Shown here: positions 56,248-64,000 of the stretch, piece after piece
Numbering within the stretch: position 1 is the first letter of the stretch
Layout of the letters: the number at the start of each line of letters is the position of its first letter
Assembly (NCBI GenBank): GCA_048013815.1
Contig: CM106586.1
Location: 992,001 to 1,056,000, forward strand
Reading direction: 5' to 3'
DNA: 64,000 bases
Source: Setoptus koraiensis
Lineage: Eukaryota; Arthropoda
Program-made: the position numbers and the translations under genes
The notes under the pieces: generated by a model
The model's database searches: none
Seen by the model: the letters and a program-made list of their open reading frames with translations, nothing else
Told to the model about the DNA's origin: nothing

Positions 56248-57714
56248 TTTAGCGCTTAATTTTAATTAAGCTGCTATTGGGATGGGTCTGGGTGCTACGT
56301 TCATTCACGTGACTATGTAATCCTATGGAGGGTGGACTTAGTCAAATTTGTGAGAATCCTGCTAGACATTACACATGTATTCCTATGCAGATTCGACTTG
56401 GATTATTATCGCTTCACTCGAAAATATTTCGTATGCGATCTTATGTAGATTTGGCTAGGTCGAATTTGTGAGGAGTTCGGTGGTGACAAATCGAACTTGA
56501 AAATTGAAAATTGGAATTTCTAATGGGAGTTTCAGCTGCTAGTTCGAAGTTAGTGGTTCAGTGTTCTTAGTTTCATGGTCAGAGTTCGGTGGTCACGTTC
56601 CGAACTTCGAAATTCGAAATTGAAAATTCGATTTTCTGATGATAGTTTCAGCTGCTTCGTCGAAGTTCGATGGTCAGAGTTCCGTGGTCAGAGTTCGATG
56701 GTCGCAATTCGAACTTTAAAATTCGAATTTCGAAATTGAAAATTCGGATTCCTAATGATAGTTTCATCTGTTCGTTCGATGTTCGATGGTCAAAGTTCGA
56801 TGGTCGCAGTTCGAACTCCGAACATGGAAATTCGAAATTGAAAATTCGGATTTCTGATGATAGTTTCAGCTGCTTCGTCGAAGTTCGATGGTTAGTGTTC
56901 GATGGTCGGAGTTCGATGGTCACATTTCGAAGTTCGGTGGTAACAATTCGAAATTGAAAATTCGATTTTCTGAAATGAGTTTCAGCTGCTCCGTCAATGT
57001 TCGTGGTTCAGTGTCCGAATTTCGATGGTTACAATTCGAAGTTCGGTGGTCACATTTCGAACTTCGAAATTTCGAAATTGAAATTTCGTATTTCTGTTGA
57101 CAGTTTCATCTGCTCGTTCGATGTTCGACGGTCAGTGTTCGATGGTCAATGTTGAATGGTCACAATTCGAACTTCGAAATTCGAAATCGATGCACTATAA
57201 CCAAGTGTGCGCCGTTGACTAATTGGTGTGTCTAACTAAATTACTCATTGCGGCGAAACTGACTAGTAGAATCTTATTAAATTTCGTACGCAAGCAATTC
57301 GAAGTTAAATGGTCAGAGTTCGATGGTCACATTTCGAAGTTCGGTGGTAACAATTCGAAATTCGAAATTGAAAATTCGATTTTCTGAAATGAGTTTCAGC
57401 TGCTCCGTCAATGTTCGTGGTTCAGTGTCCGAATTTCGATGGTTACAATTCGAAGTTCGGTGGTCACATTTCGAACTTCGAAATTTCGAAATTGAAATTT
57501 CGTATTTCTGTTGACAGTTTCATCTGCTCGTTCGATGTTCGACGGTCAGTGTTCGATGGTCAATGTTGAATGGTCACATTTCGAACTTCGAAATTCGAAA
57601 TCGATGCACTATAACCAAGTGTGCGCCGTTGACTAATTGGTGTGTCTAACTAAATTACTCATTGCGGCGAAACTGACTAGTAGAATCTTATTAAATTTCG
57701 TACGCAAGCAATCG
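56247..57714 (+). mobile_element. Rolling-circle element with TTCGAA interior
   Basis: TTTTAGCGCTTAATTTTAAT at 56247 is followed by about 50 bases of type A start, a segment (56330-56470, TTAGTCAAATTTGTGAGAATC) and a TTCGAA minisatellite. The 56330-56900 part is the inverse of the window's last 700 bases, implying a second large inverted pair running off the right edge. Within it about 280 bp (56930-57200) is repeated almost exactly at 57330-57610. Confidence 0.6.
56470..57714. repeat. TTCGAA-rich minisatellite
   Basis: Same words as at 50225 (GAACTTCGAAATTCGAAATTG, GATGGTCA, AGCTGCT/CATCTGCTCG). It contains a direct duplication of about 400-base offset (56930/57330). Frames inside it are repeat by-products. 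Confidence 0.8.
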
Positions 57715-59236
57715 ACATCGAGATTTGAGTTTCTCTAATCCCGTGTTAAAGTATCTAAACATTACACATGTTAATCTTATGGAGATTTGAGTCTCTCGAT
57801 TACCATGTTAAAGTATCTAAACATTACACATGTTAACTCTATGGAGATTTGAGTCTCTCGATTCCCGTGTTAAAGTATCTAAACATTACACATGTTAACC
57901 CTATGGAGATTTGAGTCTCTCAATTCCTGTGTTAAAGTATCATGGTGTCACATACTCGCATCGTGTCAAATCTCCATAGACTTAGCATGTGTAATGTTTA
58001 GATACTTTAACATGGTAATCGAAAGACTCAAATCCCTATAGAGTTAACATGTGTAATGTTTAGATACTTTAACACGGTAGTCGAGAGACTAAAATCTCCA
58101 TAAGGTTAGTATGTGTAATGTTTAGATAGTTTAACATCAATCAACCATCGATCAAATTGGACTTAGGTGCTGCGAAATTCCTCACCATTGAAACAACCTT
58201 CTTCGTGCTCAACGAACAAATGATCTCTAGTCTCATTGTAGAACTCGAACCACGAATGTAAACAAGCTACAGAGCCAGCTATCTACATACGAAACTGAGA
58301 AGCAACAACACGTAAACAAATTTTGAAGAGCTAGAATGTGATGATGAGGTGGCAGACGTAGATTTCGATCATATCTGTAGCTAACTATGTATTAGAGGGC
58401 GGAGCGACTTAAGTCTCAATCAATCTGTAGCTCAGTGTGTGCTAGGAAAAGGAAAGACTTAAGTCTCAAATTAGTGTGTAGCTTACTGTGTGCTGAGGAG
58501 GTGGAGCGACTTAAGTCTTAATCAAGCTGTAGCTTACTGTGTGCTGAGGAGGTGGAGCGACTTAAGTCTCAAACTAGTGTGTAGCCTACTGTGTGCTGAG
58601 GAGGTGGAGCGACTTAAGTCTCAATCAAGCTGTAGCTTACTGTGTGCTGAGGAGGTGGAGCGACTCAATCAAGCTGTAGCCTACTGTGTGCTGAGGAAGT
58701 GGAGCGACTCAATCAAGCTGTAGCCTACTGTGTGCTGAGGAGTTGGAGCGACTCAATCAAGCTGTAGCTTACTGTGTGCTGGGGAGGTGGAGCGACTTAA
58801 GTCTCGATCAAGCTGTAGCTTACTGTGTGCTGAGGAGGTGGAGCGACTTAAGTCTAAATCAAGCTGTAGCTTACTGTGTGCTGAAGAAGCAGAGAGACTC
58901 AATCAAGCTGCAGCTTACTGTGTGCTGAGGAGGTGGAGCGACTTAAGTCTCTATCGAGCTGTAGCTTACTGTGTGCTGAGGAGGTGGAGCGACTTAAGTC
59001 TCGATCAAGCTGTAGCTTACTGTGTTCTGAGGAGGTGGAGCGACTTAAGTCTCAATCAAGCTGTAGCTTACTGTGTGCTGAGGAGGTGGAGCGACTTAAG
59101 TCTCATTCAGGCTGTAGCTTTCTGTGTGCTAATGAGGGGGCGTGACTCAAAATTGTAGGCTTGTGTGTGGATTGCCACCTCCATTTAGGATCCAACATCA
59201 CTACATCATTAGCGCTTAATTAAAATTAAGCGCTAA
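57715..59236 (-). mobile_element. Rolling-circle element type B, second copy
   Basis: It has the same order as 30590-31592: 62-bp repeats (57715-58140), a unique block (CAATCAACCATCGATCAAAT…), a 51-bp minisatellite (58395-59130), CTACATCATTAGCGCTTAAT and a perfect palindromic 5' end at 59209-59236 (13-bp arms). It abuts a + oriented 3' end at 59237. Confidence 0.7.
58395..59130 (+). repeat. 51-bp minisatellite, about 15 units
   Basis: Units match those at 31136. Several are shortened by loss of a nine-base GTCTC-type piece, which breaks the otherwise continuous 17-residue reading frame. Unit-to-unit identity is high, suggesting recent expansion. Confidence 0.85.
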
Positions 59237-59277
59237 AAATTAAGCGCTCGAGATACTGATCGAATCAGTATCACTTG
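59237..59277 (+). mobile_element. Rolling-circle (HINE-like) 3' end
   Basis: AATTAAGCGCTCGA is followed by hairpin GATACTGAT-CGA-ATCAGTATC (59252-59272) and ACTTG. To its right TTTTTCGTAATTG continues Copia gag exactly as in the uninterrupted copy at 45343, which fixes the element's 3' boundary. Confidence 0.75.
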
Positions 59278-59919
59278 TTTTTCGTAATTGTTGAGTCTCT
59301 GGCTTATCTTGTGATTTTGCACGATCATATGATCTCTGCTTATCAGAATGCTTGAACTTTTCATTATTTTTGTGCTCTGACTAATGGCATCGCTAGAGAT
59401 AACATCGTCCGAGCAAATGCCAGCAGCAAATCTATTCACGATGCCGAGCATGACAATAAATCCTACAATATCAACGACATTGTGAAAGTCTACTTTCCAC
59501 CCAAATCAATTAGGGTCTCTCAATTCCTGTGTTAAAGGATCTAAACATTACACATGTTAACCTTATGGAGATTTGAGTTTCTCAATTCCCGTGTTAAAGT
59601 ATCCAAGAAAAAAAGATTGAAAAATTCATTCGAAAGCCACCAAATTCGCACTGTCGAACATTCTATCTATGGCTATCTAGTGTGCGGAAATTGGCAATTT
59701 TATCTCGACAAAATTGGAAACTATGGCTGATTTTCGAAAATAAAATAGTGCATGAAAATGCGGATGCATCATAGCGATCAAGTATCGTTCAAATATAGAT
59801 GCGAGTATGTGATAACATGTCGGAGTTGAACATCTATGCCTGTCGAATCAGAGTAGCCGAAAAGATGACATAATAAATACAAGTTCTTCAAATTCCTATC
59901 ACAACGTGATACACATGTT

Positions 59920-60788
59920 GGTTGTTCTAGCGATTAGGTCCCCAACCGGATCTTGATAAAACTTCCGGTATAGGTCTATTCTGACCTAACTAAGACGAAA
60001 AAAGTGAACCGGAAGCCAGGAAACTTCCGGTTCCGGTTTTACATAAAGTTAAAGCTATAGCTCTGAAATTCACTACAGAGACGTTTCAAGCTACGCTGAA
60101 CACGATGACATAATTTTCAGCTCTGTGCGACTTCCGGTTTTCGAGATATAGAGATATTACTGGGGTTAGAATACCGGAAGTGACCAAATTATTGCTTCGC
60201 TGCGCTCAGGGATGCACATGCGGTGTGTCTGAGAACTCGGCCTGCGGCCTCGTATTCTGGAGGCCGTCACATCTCCGTCGTCGCGGGAGCGACGACTGCG
60301 TGCGACGGGAACCCTTCGGGTAGGGTTGATGAGCGCTTCGGGTATCGGGCTGCGCCCTCTACCCTCCGCTCACATGACTGCAATCCAAACACAGCTGCAG
60401 GCGGGAAGAGTGAACGAACCAACTAATTCGTTGATATTCAGGGTTAAAATGACCGAAACAGACATGGATACAGGGTGTTGCGCGCACGAGGCACAGGATG
60501 GGTCCGCTCATCGCGACCGCACAGGGCCCGGCCACACCCTTTTTCGCGTTAAACAGCTATATCTAGGTAACCGGAAGTGGCAGAAGATTAATTTTGATTT
60601 CATCGTGCTCCGGTAGGCGTCATCTATCCGATTATGAATTTTCAAAGCTCTATCTCAATCTTTTGGTAACTCCGGAACCGGAAGTTTCCTGGCTTCCGGT
60701 CTACTCATTCCATGATATGGGGCCCCTACGGGACCCATGTGTGAAGTTTCATCGAAATCTGAGTGGGGACCTAATCGCAAGAACACCC
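59920..60788 (+). mobile_element. 869-bp terminal-inverted-repeat element, copy 3, with 8-bp target duplication
   Basis: The ends are GGTTGTTCTAGCGATTAGG and CCTAATCGCAAGAACACCC. It is flanked by CACATGTT at 59912-59919 and 60789-60796; the duplicated segment at 46039-46046 has a single CACATGTT and no element, which is a clean empty site. The hairpin loop at about 60277-60296 reads CGCGGGAGCG, inverted relative to copy 2. It inserted after the segmental duplication, or was lost from copy A; clean loss with one target copy is less likely. Confidence 0.9.
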
Positions 60789-60964
60789 CACATGTTGACC
60801 GACTACTCTGATCTGACAGGCATAGATGTTCATCTCTGACATGGTGTCACAAACTCGCATCCATATTCCAACGATACTCGTCTATCAAAAAAATTAAGCG
60901 CTCGAGATACTGACGGAATCAGTATTACTTGTATGTATCAGACCAGTTTGATTCTGGAGACCCG

Positions 60965-61200
60965 ACGTTGGCTAGTAGTTCGCTTGCTTCGCTGTCTCCA
61001 CCGTATGCCTCTCTGTAATCTGCTAGCGGCACCAGCATGAAACAAAACTTGTTATCGTCCAGACTGTCCTTGTAGCCGCTCTGTGGAAGGCGCGACAGGC
61101 AGTCTGCCTCGCAGTGCTGCTGTCCTGATTGGTATTTTATATTAAGCTTGTACTCCGAGAGTGCGATTGCCCATCTGGCGAGTTTGCCGCTTTGGGTGTT
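60965..61200 (-). mobile_element. Ty3/Gypsy RNase H fossil fragment (duplicate)
   Basis: Same fragment as at 46205-46440, with small differences. Truncated on both sides. Confidence 0.7.
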
Positions 61201-61352
61201 CTAAATTTATCCAATTTATTTCGCATAGTATAGCTTTCACCGTGCTATTCTTTTCTAGTTGAAAACTGCACTGATTTGTTCTACTCACGTGAATAAACGT
61301 ATCCATCATCACCACACGAATAGCAACTTAATTAAAATTAAGCGCTAAAAAT

Positions 61353-61591
61353 CTGATGGATCAATCCGATTTTGTATTGATTATAGACGACTTAACTCTG
61401 TAACAAAAAAATGGGCCTTTCCTCTACCCAATCAAGAGGACATACTCAGTTCCTGCGGAGGAGCACGTTACATAACGACATTAGACATGAACAGTGGGTT
61501 CTGGCAGATACCCATGGATGAGAAGAGCACAGAATTGACAGCGTTTTCAACTACAGACGCCCAATGTGAATATTTGTACATGCCTTTCGGC
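61353..61591 (+). mobile_element. Ty3/Gypsy reverse transcriptase fossil (duplicate)
   Basis: Same fragment as at 46605-46838. Broken and truncated. Confidence 0.7.
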
Positions 61592-62480
61592 CTGGGTATT
61601 TTGGGTATTTCTGGGTAGTATATTGTACCCTGATACCCGAACAGGTATTCCGGAAGTGCGGAAATGCTTCGTTACCGAGATACCCGAGGTACCGCATACT
61701 GGGTATTTTAAGATATAAGAGGGCATATTGAGGGTAAAGTCGGCCGTACCTATCCGCTCGGACATCCGGTCAGATGCTGAGGTCCTCGCACCGAAGGAAA
61801 ATCATTCCTAGAAGCCACAGGAAGCGAATGAAAGCGGTCAAACTGAAGAGGCGTGGCCAATGCGCGCGGCGCGGAGTAAAACTGCCCGCAGTTAGTGAGA
61901 CCACCCACCGAGTCCGAGCACTACTGAAGATGATGAAAGTTGAATGAAGGCTTAGCCCTGACTTTTTCGACGCTTTCGACCTCGCGGACCGCGCAGACTC
62001 GGAACTCCGCTCGTACTGACCCCTATTTCGATCTTTACCGACTCGGCCATCGGCCTCGCAAGCTTGCCTCGCTTCGGGTTCAGGGCTCCGCCCTCAACCC
62101 TCGCTCGAACCGACAACCCTGGCCTTCGGCCGAGTAATTGTCACGCACCCGAACACCAGAAACAATGCGAATGCGTGCCAGGCTGAGTGCGGCTCGTGAG
62201 ACGTCAGATGTGACTCGAACTGCGTGACCGGAAGTTGGTCCAACAGTGAATGGTGGATATCTCCTGAGTGGATGATTGTAAACGGTGGTATCTGGACCTA
62301 TTCGAAAATACCTAAATTTCCAGTCTGAGGCACTCCTGGAAAATGCTTTTCCCCGTATCTCCGGAAGTAGATATTTCCGCACTTCCGGACCTTCAAAAAC
62401 GTTCTTTTGGGCCGCTTCGCGGCCCTTGTGTGGAGTTTGAAGGAAATCGGGCTTGGTTGTTGTTCGCTACTACACCCCAA
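61592..62480. mobile_element. GGGTATTTT-family terminal-repeat element (duplicate)
   Basis: Same element as at 46839-47728, with its TTCG-loop module at about 62038-62150 and right end CTACTACACCCC. Left terminus missing, as in the other copy. Confidence 0.7.
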
Positions 62481-62486
62481 TAAGCA

Positions 62487-62845
62487 AGTTAAGAGAACCG
62501 AAAAACGTTGACGAGATAAGAAAAGTTTTGGGCCTTATAGGCTATTATAGGAAGTTTATTCATCGGTTCGCCGAACTAGCGGCGCCACTAACCGATCTCA
62601 CAAGAGATGGAGAGAGATTCACGTGGGAACAAACCCTTGAAAATAGCTTTACCGCACTTAAAAAAGCTCTGCTAGAAAGTAGAGCAATCTCATTTTATAT
62701 CAGGAACAAACCGTTGATGATCAAAACCGACGCGTCGCGATTGGGTGCGGCAGGCCTCTTAATGCAACTACAAGATGGTCAGTGGCGAATCATCAACGCC
62801 ACTAGCCGACGATTATCTAGCTCCCCTGGTTGTTCTGTAAGATTT
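62487..62845 (+). mobile_element. Ty3/Gypsy reverse transcriptase/RNase H fossil (duplicate)
   Basis: Same fragment as at 47735-48100. The duplication ends here: the two copies diverge just after GTTCTGTAAGATTTTT. Confidence 0.8.
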
Positions 62846-62848
62846 TTC

Positions 62849-63165
62849 TCCCATGGATGGAACACCCAAGAACTACACTAATTCACTTCTATGTTTCCCT
62901 TTTTTGGTCTAAATTATATAAATTCTTTTATTTTTGATTTCATTGTTGAATAAAATATCGATTTTATTCATTGTCTTTTCTTTTGCTAAGGCTAAACGTT
63001 CTGGCTGTTAACCTCTTGGAATTTATATATCAACTATATTTATTTCATACATTGCTTACATATATATATATAACTACAGTATGTGTGTATACAACACTGC
63101 GCGTGACAAGTGAGTGCTTTTGTATATTCCAATACACACCAATTAGTCAATGGCGCACACTTTAT
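62849..63165. other. Unassigned AT-rich sequence
   Basis: Very AT-rich with a (TA)n tract at about 63060. Read on the - strand from 63131 it begins TGTATTGGAATATAC, which could be the edge of an LTR, but no partner is visible. Confidence 0.3.
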
Positions 63166-64000
63166 TGTAGTGCATAGATTTCGAATTCCGAAGATCGAGC
63201 TATGACTATCGAACTTCTACCATCGGACCCAAGAACACTGTTCAACCAACTTTGAGCGAGCAGCTGGAACTCTTATCAGGAATTCGAATTTTCAATTTAC
63301 GAAGTTCGGATTGTTACCTTCGAACTCCGAACATCGAACTCTGACCATCGAACATCGAACGAGCATTTCCACCAATGGACATTATGTGCTCCTGGCAGTT
63401 AATTCGTAATTTACCACCATCAAAGCGAAATTGTACCTTGGGTCGAGCGAAATTCGATCTGGACCACTTCTGACAATCAAATGGTCGATACAATTTTGAC
63501 CCGTCAAGCGTTTCTCTGGTTAAGCATCCTCTACCAATAACTATGTTGTTGATAATTTCGTCTCCGGCGACAGGTCTTACGCATTTAGAGGATGAGTTAT
63601 AGAGAGTTCGAATTTTCAATTTCGAAGTTCGAATTGTGACCATCGAACTCTGACCATCGAACACTGACCATCGAACGTCGAACGAGCTGCCGTAACTCTT
63701 ATCAGAAACTCGAATTTTCAATTTCGAAGTTCGAATTGTGACCATCGAACTCTGACCATCGAACTCTGACCATCGAACACTGACCATCGAACGTCGAACG
63801 AGCTGCCGTAACTCTTATCAGCAATTCGAATTTTCAATCTTGAAGTTCGATTTGTCACCACCGAACTCCGTACAAATGTGACCTAGTCAAATCTCCATAG
63901 AATTGCATACGAAATATTTTCGAGTGAATAGACCAAGTCGAATCTAGATAGGAATACATGTGTAATGTCTAGCAGGATTCTCACAAATTTGACTAAGTCA
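63166..64000. mobile_element. TTCGAA minisatellite and inverted copy of the 56.3-56.9 kb element, running off the window
   Basis: 63170-63365 and 63605-63870 carry TTCGAA words. 63870-64000 is the reverse complement of 56330-56470 (…AATCTAGATAGGAATACATG…TTTGACTAAGTCA). Between the arrays, 63366-63604 is an unrelated coding-like insert. Confidence 0.65.
63366..63604 (-). other. Unidentified cysteine-containing open fragment inside a minisatellite
   Basis: About 80 codons are open on the - strand (…VRPVAGDEIINNIVIGRGCLT…, YRPFDCQKWSRS, LRINCQEHI). Regular cysteines suggest a piece of a secreted or surface protein, host or retroelement. It is sharply bounded on both sides by TTCGAA repeats, as if captured. 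Family unknown. Confidence 0.35.

Larger units (their letters stand above)
59277..62848. repeat. Segmental duplication, copy B
   Basis: Near-identical to 45343-48102 apart from the 869-bp element inserted at 59920. Order: Copia gag fossil, 62-bp repeats, [869-bp element], rolling-circle 3' end (60887-60931), RNase H fossil (60965-61200, -), type A 5' piece (61196-61350, -), RT fossil (61353-61591), GGGTATTTT element (61592-62480) and RT/RNase H fossil (62487-62845). Confidence 0.85.

Noticed and set aside
22003-64000. CRISPR-like arrays (regular 40-51 bp repeats)
   Set aside because: The genome is eukaryotic, units are contiguous without unique spacers, no cas genes exist, and the arrays lie inside transposons.
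1-64000. tRNA, rRNA or snRNA genes
   Set aside because: No cloverleaf box A/box B pairs, rRNA core motifs or snRNA signatures were noticed on either strand, though a dedicated scan could not be run.

Overview
This is eukaryotic DNA, most likely from an arthropod and plausibly an acariform mite. The host genes have short spliced introns, an NK6-class homeobox gene with CAA/CAG-coded polyglutamine, a Cu-only SOD-repeat protein and a dynactin p150 gene. There are no bacterial operons, CRISPR arrays or rRNA/tRNA genes. The mite assignment is an inference; 'arthropod' is safer.

The window has two halves, joined across a run of exactly 500 N (21503-22002). That size looks like a scaffolding placeholder, so the physical link between the halves is inferred. 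The left half (1-21.5 kb) is ordinary host sequence. It holds Nkx6/HGTX on the + strand (CDS 2998-9227, four exons), a 7.5 kb gene-poor interval, a secreted Cu-only SOD-repeat protein on the + strand (16780-19339, four exons with a visible signal peptide), and the 3' end of a dynactin subunit 1 (p150/Glued) gene on the - strand (19795-21502), convergent with the SOD gene. The dynactin copy passes from coiled coil 1 straight into coiled coil 2 without the usual intercoiled domain.

The right half (22-64 kb, with a second 500 N gap at 38596-39095) is almost entirely transposon mosaic. Three things recur. (1) Rolling-circle (Helentron/HINE-like) elements have a 5' end TTTTTAGCGCTTAATTTT, a matching subterminal inverted repeat near the 3' end, and a 9-bp-stem hairpin (GATACTGAT/ATCAGTATC) just before ...ACTTG. 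Their interiors are minisatellites with periods of about 40, 51, 62, 83, 157 and 110-430 bp. One full copy (49473-51169) sits in a Mutator-like transposase frame with no target-site duplication, and the empty site reads through in frame. (2) Terminal-inverted-repeat elements of about 0.87-1.0 kb begin GGGTGTT(G/C)TAGCGA or GGGTATTCTATC. Three copies are exactly 869 bp, and one has an 8-bp target duplication and an empty-site paralogue 14 kb away. (3) Fragments of hAT, Mutator-like and DDE_Tnp_4 transposases and fossil Ty3/Gypsy and Copia LTR elements lie between them. A two-exon neprilysin (M13 peptidase) fragment is trapped among the elements.

A block of about 2.8 kb is duplicated (45343-48102 and 59277-62848). 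The density of truncated, nested, mixed-orientation elements next to unique genes would fit a piRNA-cluster-like locus or a rolling-circle element nursery, but sequence alone cannot show activity.
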